DNA from: Willaertia magna
Lineage: Eukaryota > Heterolobosea > Eutetramitea > Acrasida > Naegleriidae
Reading direction: 5' to 3'
Assembly: GCA_902984215.1 (NCBI GenBank)
Contig: CADWAF010004447.1
Coordinates: 1 to 14,207 of the forward strand
Length of the DNA stretch: 14,207 nucleotides
Below are positions 1 to 7,645 of this stretch, piece after piece (positions within the stretch are counted from its first letter, which is position 1; each line of letters starts with the position of its first letter). The translations under genes and the position numbers were made by a program. A model generated the notes under the pieces. That model saw nothing but the letters and a program-made list of their open reading frames with translations. It made no database searches and was not told the origin of the DNA.

Positions 1-39
1 GCAAACTCAACCTCAATAATATTGAAATAAAACACAAAT

Positions 40-1086
40 TTATTGTTGCATCATTAAAAACTTTTCAAACATATCTTTACTTAAATTAGGTCTACCTCTC
101 CATAACTCTTTAATAACACGATAAGTTGGATTTGTATTTTTACTCCATTCAAAATGACTTTTCATTACACGATCAATATCATTATTAGAAACATAACCAT
201 ACCAATCAATAAACCATGGATTCTTATTCATACGTTTGTTTTGATATACAACAATAATATTACCTGCATATTTATGTCCACCTAAATGGTTAACACGTCT
301 AATAACCATTGGTATTTGATTTTTTATACAATAATCTCTAAATCCTTCATATAATTTAGGACCACAATAACCACAACGTGCATCTCTTTGGTGATGACAA
401 CAAATTAAAATGGTTGAACATAAATGACTTTGAATATTTTCAAAACCATAATTGTTAACACTATTATTATTAGATGATTGTACCTTCTCCAAGATTTGAT
501 CCAATTCCTTTTCATCTTTAATATTCTTTAATTTAATCATTTCTGGTAATAAAATAAAAGTATTTCCTTCTAATTCTTCATCATCAAATGCTTCAGCAAT
601 ACTTAATTTAACTTTACGTTTCTTTAAGATTGGATTAAAACTTTTAAGAAAAGAAAATTGTGTTTCTTCTGGATCTACATCCCATTCAGTTGCTTTAACT
701 TTTGTTAAATAAAGTAAATGACTTGAATGTTGTGAAATTCTACCAACTAATTTATCTGTTGGATGTTTAAAATCTTCTCTTTCAAATCCAAATTCACAAT
801 CACAATTAATATTTTGATTTGTTGGTAATTCTTTTATATAATTTAAATCATAAAGATCATAAACGCATTGAACAATTTTTTTTAAGGCTTTTACGTTTTC
901 AATTTGTTGTTCATTTGTTTGTGTTAACATCTTTTCAATTTCTTGTTTTGTGTTGTTATCTAGTTCATTGTCGTTATTTGTTTTATTATTTGATTTTAAT
1001 AAATAATAAAGTAATCCACCAATACCTGCAACAAAACCTAATGCTACAAAATTATTATCTCCTCCGGCTGTTGGTGTAGAACTCAT
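40..1086 (-). CDS. Apd1/sucrase-ferredoxin-like [2Fe-2S] thioredoxin-fold protein, membrane-anchored
   Basis: 348 aa, complete. Residues about 12-30 (NFVALGFVAGIGGLLYYLL) form one Gly-rich hydrophobic segment right after a short uncharged start, which looks like an N-terminal signal anchor. A charged, Asn-rich helical linker follows to about residue 90. The rest matches the Suc_Fer-like family (yeast Apd1 and Aim32): CDCEFG at 95-100, a CCHHQRDARCGYCGP block at 229-243, RRVNHLGGHKYAGN at 263-276 and the C-terminal ELWRG at 327-331. Known for the family: a thioredoxin-like fold binding a [2Fe-2S] cluster through two Cys and two His, the His pair in an HxxxH motif, here H267 and H271. C229/C230, C238 and C241 are the cysteine candidates. 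The role is redox or iron-sulfur related and not well defined. Inference: the anchor could place it on the mitochondrial outer membrane or ER facing the cytosol. The start ATG is preceded by eight A residues. I am confident of the family and unsure of localisation. Confidence 0.88.
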   Translation of the reverse strand: MSSTPTAGGDNNFVALGFVAGIGGLLYYLLKSNNKTNNDNELDNNTKQEIEKMLTQTNEQQIENVKALKKIVQCVYDLYDLNYIKELPTNQNINCDCEFGFEREDFKHPTDKLVGRISQHSSHLLYLTKVKATEWDVDPEETQFSFLKSFNPILKKRKVKLSIAEAFDDEELEGNTFILLPEMIKLKNIKDEKELDQILEKVQSSNNNSVNNYGFENIQSHLCSTILICCHHQRDARCGYCGPKLYEGFRDYCIKNQIPMVIRRVNHLGGHKYAGNIIVVYQNKRMNKNPWFIDWYGYVSNNDIDRVMKSHFEWSKNTNPTYRVIKELWRGRPNLSKDMFEKFLMMQQ

Positions 1087-1132
1087 TTTTTTTAACTTTT
1101 TTTAATGTTATTCTTCATCATGTCTTATCGGA

Positions 1133-1156
1133 AAGGCTTACTTTTAATTTAGCCTT
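1133..1156. repeat. Inverted repeat in the spacer upstream of the Apd1-like gene
   Basis: AAGGCT (1133-1138) and AGCCTT (1151-1156) are perfect 6-base inverted arms around a 12-base AT-rich loop. They lie about 50-70 bases before the start codon of the Apd1-like gene, inside the 153-base spacer that must also hold the 3' end of the pseudouridine synthase gene. It could be a protein-binding site or a transcript hairpin. The arms are short enough that chance is possible. Confidence 0.3.
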
Positions 1157-1239
1157 CAAAAGAACAAGAGGCCTGGGTTTGTTTAATAAGAAGGCGAAAA
1201 AGAAGAATGTTTTGGAATAAGTAATGAATAATTAGTAAT

Positions 1240-1830
1240 TTACTGAACTTCAATTTTGCAAGAAGTATATTGTGGACAATTAGATGGTACTTTAAATACA
1301 CTTCTATCACTAATAGCTAATGAATGACCAAAATCATTAATTGTCCAAAGTCCTTTCGAATTACTATCAATTTTATATTGTTGACTAGAAATAAGCCAAC
1401 ACTTATTATTACCTAAATCAACAACCATTTCATTATCAGTATTAACACCACTACCCTTATTATTATCAATCTTACTGTAAAGGTTAACTTGTAAATTTCC
1501 AAGAGTCGTTTTAATAAAAGGAATATCTCTGTTAATATTATAACAAGGTGAGAACCATGGTTGATTTTTATATCCACGACAAGAACATCCATTGTTATTA
1601 CTCCAAGAATAATAATAAATTATATTTGATATTTTAAATTGATATTCTGTTGTAAGGTAGAGTGAACCATCATTTTGAATTGAAATTTGATCTGAACGAT
1701 ACTGATAATTAATATTGTCAATAAAAGTTGTAAAATTTGAATAAGAAGTGGAAGAATAATTTCCATGTAAATATACTTGTGACATGGTTGTTTGAAAAGT
1801 TGAAACGTCTGGATAGAAACAACATTTAAT
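1240..1830 (-). other. Ependymin-like domain at the C-terminus of the pseudouridine synthase ORF
   Basis: Residues about 485-680 of the 680-aa protein. The layout resembles ependymin-related proteins, which are secreted, disulfide-bonded and lipid-binding in their known members. It opens with KCCFYPD (486-492). NYQYRSDQ (525-532) resembles the family's yD..qRxRxD segment. CSC (566-568) and a third Cys at C580 are followed by TTLGNLQVNLYS (592-603), then C628, and the end ISDRSVFKVPSNC (657-669) is like the family's IxDPsvFxxPxxC ending. Possible N-glycosylation sequons (NYS at 508, NFT at 516) suit a secreted ancestry. No ATG with a hydrophobic signal peptide precedes it in any frame nearby: the only local ATG in frame gives MKRSKDDIKCC, and the other two frames hit stops. 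It is therefore either a true fusion domain or the remains of a separate gene that lost its start. The family call rests on pattern similarity only. Confidence 0.5.
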
Positions 1831-3282
1831 ATCATCTTTAGATCTTTTCATTAATAATTGAACTGGTGAATAATGGTTTTGTATAGAAGAACATGATGCA
1901 TTAGTCTCTAGTAAAATATTTGGATAAATTACTTCAGTTCTAAATTGTTCCATTTCTTTATTAAAAGAACATCCATCTATAAACTCTGGTCTCAATAATG
2001 AACCACTACCATTATCTTTCTTTTGTTGTTTATTATTTAACTCCTTCTGTCCATTATAAAATGTATTTCCATAAATTTCTCTTTCCAAATTTAAATCATT
2101 TAAAGTTGAAAATGTTAAAATTAAAGGTTCTGAAGGTGCTGTTGGTATAAACATTCTTTCTTTTGAAAATAAACAAAAATCAATAAACTCTTCATTAATT
2201 TGTTTTGGAAATAAATAATGAGCTAATGCCAATCCAACCATTTTCCTAATTTGATGGTATAAAAATCCATTACATGTTATTTTAATTAAAATTCCTTCTA
2301 ACATGTCATTTGTTGTAAAGTTTTGTAAAGTATTATTTTTATTATTAAATGAATTGTATAATTTATAATGTGGTATAGGTAAAATATGTGGTTTAGCACT
2401 ACATTGTAAAACTGTTCTTATAAATTGATTTTGTTTTTTATTTATTTTATTATTTTCTTCATTAATTTCTTCTTCTTCGTTAATTTCATTATTCATTTTA
2501 TTATTATTTCCTTCTTCTGGCATCGCATCATTTGTCAACATATCAGAAGAAGCGTCATCAATTAAATCATTTAAATTTTCATTTGTTTTTACAAAAGTTG
2601 TAAAATTATGAAAAGAATTTATTCCTTCCATTTTAGAAAATACAAAATTTAATTGATTACAAATTTGTTGTAAGTTATTATTTTGTAAACTATTTTTTTG
2701 TAAACAATTTTGTAAATTTCTTTTTAATTCAATGTCATCTTTCACAATCATTGATTTCATCACTTTCAAAGCAAATGATGGAATAAAATATTCATAAGTT
2801 CTATGTTTTACAATTTTTCTTAAATTAATTTCATTTTTATTTAAATTATTATTAAAATTATTTAAATAAAATAATTTTACATTTTCATTTTGTAAATTAA
2901 AATTCAATTCTTCCAATAAATTATTTTCTAAATTATTTTGTTGTAAATTATTTAATTGTAAACTAAAAAGATTACAAATTGCATGAACTCCTTTATCTGT
3001 TCTACTTGAACAATTAAAATTCATTTCAGAATATAATTTTTTTAATAAATTTAAATTTTTAATATTATCCTTTTCTTTTTTTAATATTCCAATATTTTGT
3101 AAATTTTTTAATAATTTTCCTTCAATTGTTTTTTCTATTGAAATGTTAGTTTGAAATTGTGAACCATTCATATTTGTTCCGCAATATCCTGCACATATTA
3201 ATATTCTATTGTTATCGTTAATATTTTTATTTAATTGGTGAGAAAGATTAATAGACTTTCCTTTGTTTACTAGTTTTTTCAT
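1240..3282 (-). CDS. Pus1/TruA-family tRNA pseudouridine synthase with an ependymin-like C-terminal extension
   Basis: 680 aa, one open frame. Residues about 25-470 are a TruA/Pus1-type pseudouridine synthase, which isomerises specific uridines in tRNA and, for Pus1 enzymes, some other RNAs. Visible marks are GYCGTNMNGSQ (32-42); the catalytic loop RTDKGVHA (94-101), with D96 as the nucleophilic Asp; KHRTYEYFIPSF (159-170); INSFHNFTTF (221-230); and GFLYHQIRKMVGLALAHY (339-356). The segment EQFRTEVIYPNI (445-456) matches the FKxxxIYPxI end of Pus1-type enzymes. An Asn/Glu-rich insertion at about 231-286 and LQNN-type repeats at 110-210 pad the domain. After about residue 475 the protein does not end as Pus1 does. 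It continues with about 195 residues of a Cys-rich domain (separate entry), so it is much longer than a typical Pus1 core. The start ATG follows seven A residues and lies only 52 bases after the stop of the upstream gene. The enzyme call is secure. Cytosolic/nuclear versus mitochondrial location cannot be read. Confidence 0.88.
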   Translation of the reverse strand: MKKLVNKGKSINLSHQLNKNINDNNRILICAGYCGTNMNGSQFQTNISIEKTIEGKLLKNLQNIGILKKEKDNIKNLNLLKKLYSEMNFNCSSRTDKGVHAICNLFSLQLNNLQQNNLENNLLEELNFNLQNENVKLFYLNNFNNNLNKNEINLRKIVKHRTYEYFIPSFALKVMKSMIVKDDIELKRNLQNCLQKNSLQNNNLQQICNQLNFVFSKMEGINSFHNFTTFVKTNENLNDLIDDASSDMLTNDAMPEEGNNNKMNNEINEEEEINEENNKINKKQNQFIRTVLQCSAKPHILPIPHYKLYNSFNNKNNTLQNFTTNDMLEGILIKITCNGFLYHQIRKMVGLALAHYLFPKQINEEFIDFCLFSKERMFIPTAPSEPLILTFSTLNDLNLEREIYGNTFYNGQKELNNKQQKKDNGSGSLLRPEFIDGCSFNKEMEQFRTEVIYPNILLETNASCSSIQNHYSPVQLLMKRSKDDIKCCFYPDVSTFQTTMSQVYLHGNYSSTSYSNFTTFIDNINYQYRSDQISIQNDGSLYLTTEYQFKISNIIYYYSWSNNNGCSCRGYKNQPWFSPCYNINRDIPFIKTTLGNLQVNLYSKIDNNKGSGVNTDNEMVVDLGNNKCWLISSQQYKIDSNSKGLWTINDFGHSLAISDRSVFKVPSNCPQYTSCKIEVQ

Positions 3283-3334
3283 TTTTTTTAATTTTTTTAT
3301 TTATTGTAAGGTTAATTGTTATAAAGAGCTCAGT

Positions 3335-3616
3335 TTATTTGGTTGACTTTAATTCTTCTAATAAATCTTCTAAATCGTCCACGTTGTAACATTTGTCAAC
3401 TATTTGTAAAAAATCATTATTGTTAGCAGTTCCATTGTTTGAAATTAATTCTTTAATCATCTCGTATCTGGTTAAAAAATATCGAAAGTATTCATCAGTT
3501 AAATGCTCTACAAGGTCCTGTTTAAACTTGATCAAAGCCACTTTTTGTTCGTATAACGATTTATTAGAGTAAATACTTCTTTCCTCTTCAACAGACTTTA
3601 GCTGCTTATTTCCCAT
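3335..3616 (-). CDS. Hypothetical small helical protein
   Basis: 93 aa, not recognised. It is highly charged and looks mostly alpha-helical: residues 8-40 (VEEERSIYSNKSLYEQKVAL onward) and 42-60 (TDEYFRYFLTRYEMIKELI) read as amphipathic helices. A short NGTANNN turn follows, then a final acidic helix ending in DDLEDLLEELKSTK. The start MGNKQLKS has Gly at position 2, but Leu at position 6 does not fit the usual N-myristoylation pattern, so lipidation is doubtful. There is no membrane segment and no Cys pair. The start ATG has five A residues before it, as in neighbouring genes. Its stop overlaps an AATAAA and lies 52 bases before the pseudouridine synthase start, so the two transcripts are either closely packed or joined. 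Its own promoter would lie in the divergent region shared with the twin-Galpha gene. The length and clean frame support a real gene. Confidence 0.6.
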   Translation of the reverse strand: MGNKQLKSVEEERSIYSNKSLYEQKVALIKFKQDLVEHLTDEYFRYFLTRYEMIKELISNNGTANNNDFLQIVDKCYNVDDLEDLLEELKSTK

Positions 3617-3807
3617 TTTTTGTATCGTTTGTTCTAATTAAATTTAAACCCAGCACTAATATTTGTCGTCATTAAATTGCTGGATTATCTGCCTTTTGGC
3701 ACCTTCGGCTTAAACTGCCTCACGAAATTACCCAACAAAATTTCAAGGTCTTTTGTCGAAAGGTGGCGTGTGAATCCTCAGCTTTTCAACTGTTAGTTTT
3801 CGAAAAA
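3617..3807. promoter_or_regulatory. Divergent promoter region
   Basis: 191 bases between the start codons of two genes read in opposite directions, so promoter elements for both should lie here. It contains a patch richer in G and C (about 3678-3727) with two copies of CTGCCT (3689-3694, 3715-3720), the small hairpin GCCTTTTGGC (3691-3700), an inverted repeat at 3650-3683 and TTCAAGGT at 3742-3749. No long ATG-initiated ORF or RNA gene is visible. Assigning the region as a promoter is inference from gene orientation. Confidence 0.55.
3650..3683. repeat. Interrupted inverted repeat in the divergent promoter region
   Basis: CCAGCA (3650-3655) pairs with TGCTGG (3678-3683), and just inside them TAAT (3657-3660) pairs with ATTA (3671-3674). 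That gives ten base pairs with small bulges around a 10-base centre. It lies 34 to 67 bases upstream of the 93-aa gene and could be a dimeric factor site. No factor is known. Confidence 0.35.
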
Positions 3808-6800
3808 ATGTCAAGTGATATATCATGCAATCATGAAAAGTATATTTTTGTTGTGGGTCCAAAGTATATTTTTGTTGTGGGTCCAAAACTATCCGGTAAA
3901 ACCTCGTTAATACGATGTTTAAGAACTCAAGAAGATGCAATAAGATTATTTCAACCATCTTCTTTACTTTCCGAGTCTTTCTTTCATAATAATAGTAATA
4001 ACAATAATTATCTAAATGCACATAATAGCCCAAGGAATTCAATTTTAAACCCAATTAAAAAACGACCTAGTTTAGATGGTTTTTCTCTTTTTGGATCTAA
4101 TTCTGGTTCACTATTTGATAGTAGTGACACTATGGACATTCCAAGTATAAATTTTTCACCATCTTCTTCACCTAAATCATCTCCGTATATGAGCGGTCTT
4201 GAAGCTAGATATAACGATAAGCTAGATACAAATAATAATAGTAGTATATCCTCTTCCGAAACAACTTTCCCTATACCATATCATCAATACATCCTTCAAC
4301 GTTACGTTCAACAAATTGAAAAGGAATTGTTACTGTATTTTTATTTTCCAAAGCATATTAAAAAATTTGTTTTCCCTCCAAAATTGGATCAACTACTTGG
4401 CGGGAAAGAAATCCGTAATTTTGAAGGGATTTTTGAATTAATAAAAAAAGAACCAATCTTTCATATCACTTTATGGAAAGAAAAGAATGAAATAAAAGTG
4501 GAAGACTTGGCAATCGTTAAGGAAATTGAAAAATTATTAAATTTAAAAAAATTAATTGCAGATAAATTATTTCAGTTTAGAAATTTAAAGAATATACCTT
4601 TACAATTTTATTTACATCTAAATGAATTACCTAATTTTGAAAGATTTGAACAATTATTTAGTAAAAAAGAATATTTAAATGGAAATGGTGAAATTGATAT
4701 TTCTGGAAATATAAAATTTATAAAAGAAAATGTACCTGAATTATTGAATCATTTAAAATTTGAAGAAATTTTAACTGAAGATAATATTTCTTATTTGCAA
4801 TACAAAAAAAATAATTTAAAAATTGTAAAAGTTGACACGATAAATGAAGTTAAAAGTTTTTTGCATACTCATTGTAATATTTCTCCTTTAAATAATAACA
4901 ATACAACAAATACAACAGAAGAATTAATGAAAAATGTTAGTTTAATTTTCTTTATCTTTCCAATGGATTGTTTTATAGATAAAAATCAAGAATCAGTTGC
5001 AAATACAATTATAAATTCTTGGAAACAATTATTAAGTGACGATTCTTTTAAAAATGTTGGAATAATACCTGTTTTTAATAAGATTGATTTATTAAAAGAT
5101 AGTTTTGGAAAATCTTTAAATCCTAATTTATTTTCTAATTTTACTAAATCTAATAATAATATTTTTGTAAAACATTTAGATATAAATAATAGTTTAAGTT
5201 CTATATCTACTGAGTCAAGTGAAGAAGATATGACAACAAGTGGTGATTCAGATGATTTAACACATATCACTCATCAAGATTCATTTGTCACAACAGTTAC
5301 CACTGGATTTTCAACGCCAAGAGAGAATTTAACACCAAGAGAAAATTTATATATTAATTTATCAAATGTTAATAATAATGGTATTAATCATACTAATACT
5401 AGTAATGACACGAATGCCACTAGTAATGGAAATGATGAGAAAAAACATAAGTCAATTTCTTCTCCTTCTGTCTTGCAAGGATCGTTTATAAGAAGAAGAA
5501 ATACTTTTGGATTTACTTTTCCTTCACATTTACCTTTAACCCCTAGGCGTGACAGTAATCCCAATAACAGTACCAACAATAATAATAATGGAAGTAATAA
5601 CAATAATAATGGAAATACTAATAATATTTCACCTCCCTCTTCTAATGTTTCAACTTCTCCATCTACGAAATTACCGAAAACTAAGAAAGGTATTATTAAT
5701 TTCCTAATTGACTATTTTATAAAAGAAGATATCTCAATACAACTTGGTAGAAAAGTTCAATTATCAGAAGATGTTTTAATTACTTCAACGAATGATGAAA
5801 GAGCTTGTGAGAAAATCAAAGCAATTTTAGATAGAAATATACCTACAACAAGAACAACAAAAATTGGAATATTTGGGGTAGGATCATCTGGAAAATCAAC
5901 AATTTATAATCATTTATTGGAAATTGTAAATAATAATAATCTTTCCAAACCATCAAATGGATTAATGTCAAATGCTAGAAAATTAATTTATTTTTTTAAA
6001 ACAATTGTAAGAGGATTAAAAACTATTCTAGATATATATAGTGACACTTTTTTGGAAAATAATAATGATGATGCTGTAATTAATAATAGTAATGAATCAA
6101 TTGAATTCGAAAAATTAACATTTGAACCAAAAGATGTTAAAAAACAAACCAAAGAAGCAAGTAAAATAATTTCAAAATTGAAAATGGAATTACAAGGAAA
6201 GAAAAACAATACAGATCCAATTTTAAATAGTAGAGAGTTACCAATTGATATATTTAGAAAAAAGAAAGAAAAAGAAAGAAATTATAAAACACAAGCAGAG
6301 AAATTAAAATTTCCTGAAAATGAATTAAAAGAGTTTTATGAATGGATTTTAAGAGTTTTAGATTCAAACTTTTTAAATTTAGAAAAAATTTTTAATGAAA
6401 AATATAATCAAATTGAATTAATTTGGAAAAAATATAAATTTTATCAATTAATAGAGAAATATAAATTTGAATATCCTTTTTTATATCATCTTGATTTATT
6501 GATTGAAAATTTAGAGAAATGTTATAAAACAAAAGTAGTTCCACTAGAAATATTTTTAAATTGTTACACAACAGTTAACGGAGTTATTACTGACTCGTTT
6601 AATTATAAGGAAGAGAAATGCACTTGTACTCTAATGGTAAGTTGATTTTCAAAGTCTTTATTAATTACTATTATAATGCTACTTGAATGTTCATTATTAT
6701 TTCTTTTTTTGCAAAATACAGAGAGGATCCAAACTGAGCCATATTCAAGATTGGCAATTCGTGCACAACTGCAAATTTGATGTGATTATATACACTGTTA

Positions 6801-7423
6801 ATTTATCAGATTACGACAGAACAGATGTTACAGTGGACGAAGAAAGTGAAGATGATATTCACGTTAAATCAATTACTGATTCAATTATTCATTTTGAACA
6901 GTTATTAGAAATCTATGGTTTATTGCATCTCTCTAAAATTAAGAATAGATTTTCATCTCAATTACCAAAGCATGTCACACATCTCTATTTAGTATTCACC
7001 CACAAAGATGTTTTCCTTGAAAAGATAAAGAAAATACCATTTAATGAACATTCCTTACAAAGTAAAATACAAGAAGAACTATCCATTAATGTGTCACCCA
7101 GAAGTGAAAGTAATTTTGGTTTTAAAAAAGAGCAATTAACAGAATTACAACAAAGAATTGAAGAATGTGGAATAACCAACGAAAATGAAAAGTCAATTGC
7201 TCTAAAAATTGTTTCAAAATTTATAAAGTGTGGAAAGAATGAAGATATGAAAAATCGTTTAATTAAAAACACATTTCTAGTAAACGCAACAAATATTAAT
7301 GAGAGTAAGAATGTTTTAATTGACCAAATTTTAGATAAAAGGGTAGTAACCAATGATATTGTCGTAGATTACGAACTTATAGGAAACTCTTATTTGAATA
7401 GGAATATGCGTATTACTTTCTAA
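3808..7423 (+). CDS. Tandem Galpha-like GTPase-domain protein (two exons)
   Basis: Joins 3808-6636 and 6722-7423, giving 1176 aa. Two domains resemble heterotrimeric G-protein alpha subunits, which bind GTP and relay receptor signals at the plasma membrane. Domain 1 (about 11-680): P-loop GPKLSGKTS (25-33), FxxxD strand LIFFIFPMD, G4 motif NKID (424-427), then a long Asn/Ser/Thr-rich insertion (about 430-625), and a TSTND segment resembling Galpha TCATD before helix alpha5. Domain 2 (about 685-1176): P-loop GVGSSGKST (690-698), close to Galpha GAGESGKST; a helical region; then after the splice site IQDWQFVHNCKFDVIIYTVN and LSDYD, and LYLVFTHKDVFLEKIKKIPF, closely like Galpha LFLNKKDLFEEKI. 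The DVGGQ (G3) motif is lost in domain 2 (LM|RGSK), the switch-I Arg appears to be Cys905, and G4 is THKD (1036-1039). Nucleotide binding may persist while hydrolysis looks impaired. No N-terminal MGxxxS lipidation motif is seen. Start: the frame is open upstream from a GTG, but the first ATG, with an A-rich leader, is at 3808. Confidence 0.8.
3838..3885 (+). repeat. Perfect 24-bp tandem duplication at the first P-loop
   Basis: The 24-base unit beginning aagtatatttttgttgtggg occurs twice back to back (3838-3861 and 3862-3885) with no mismatch. In frame it gives KYIFVVGP twice, so strand beta1 and the first P-loop residues are duplicated ahead of the functional GPKLSGKTS. The identity indicates a recent slippage event or a sequencing/assembly artefact. 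Confidence 0.95.
6637..6721 (+). other. Spliceosomal intron of the tandem Galpha-like gene
   Basis: 85 bases, phase 0. Donor CTAATG|GTAAGT and acceptor with a T-rich tract ending TTTTTTTGCAAAATACAG|AGAGG. Unspliced reading stops three codons in (GTA AGT TGA). Splicing joins residue 943 (Met) to RGSKLSHIQDW in frame and restores the Galpha-like order. The flanking protein similarity on both sides makes the intron nearly certain. It falls exactly at the position of the missing G3 motif. Confidence 0.9.
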
Positions 7424-7645
7424 TTCGTTTTAAAGAACTTTACACTTCCCCATCCCAACCTTTTCAGCTCTATGCATTTATCCACTATAGAAAAGAATAG
7501 GTTAATTTCTTCATCCTAATCCGTTATTGTACTATTAAAGACTTTGCGACAGTTTAAATACGGACAAAAATACGTTTCTGTTGTGACATCAGTTGTGCAA
7601 AAGTTATTGGTCGTTCCTATTCACAAATTAAAAAAACGCTGCAAT
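7424..7645. other. Spacer with a possible leader uORF
   Basis: 222 bases between the tandem Galpha-like gene and the small hypothetical gene. It contains a 15-codon ATG ORF (MHLSTIEKNRLISSS, 7472-7519) that might act as an upstream ORF if transcription starts before it. ATTAAA at 7534-7539 is a possible variant polyadenylation signal for the gene to the left. The downstream frame is open from 7520 to 7645 without an ATG. Nothing else is visible. Confidence 0.3.

Noticed and set aside
819..1079. 86-codon plus-strand ORF with hydrophobic Leu-rich translation
   Set aside because: It lies antisense within the conserved Apd1-like gene; its composition is what the reverse of an Asn/Lys-rich coding strand gives.
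1861..1940. Possible intron separating the pseudouridine synthase from the ependymin-like part
   Set aside because: A GTAATT and a CCAG exist on the minus strand, but removing that stretch would delete the conserved IYPNI end of the synthase, and the frame is open without splicing.
3335..3616. N-myristoylation of the 93-aa protein
   Set aside because: Gly2 is present, but Leu at position 6 breaks the usual small-residue requirement, so it is not called.
3763..3807. Upstream GTG start giving 15 extra residues
   Set aside because: Non-ATG start is unlikely in a eukaryotic gene; the first ATG at 3808 has an A-rich leader and precedes the first conserved strand.
3617..3807. tRNA or small RNA gene in the G/C-richer spacer
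   Set aside because: No cloverleaf, box A/B pair or long stem could be drawn; only short hairpins are present.
3743..4054. 103-codon minus-strand ORF overlapping the start of the tandem Galpha-like gene
   Set aside because: Antisense to the P-loop coding region; its own repeat (DPQQKYT twice) is the reverse reading of the 24-bp duplication.
5570..5620. Asn-codon repeats as a microsatellite of mobile origin
   Set aside because: AAT/AAC runs encode a poly-Asn linker typical of low-complexity regions in AT-rich protist proteins; no terminal repeats or target duplications are seen.
6683..6721. Independent start (MNVHYYFFFC) for a separate second gene
   Set aside because: These codons lie inside an intron with strong GT and AG sites; splicing restores Galpha motif order across the junction.
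6985..7353. 122-codon minus-strand ORF
   Set aside because: Antisense to exon 2 of the tandem Galpha-like gene, which has clear Galpha-like motifs on the plus strand.
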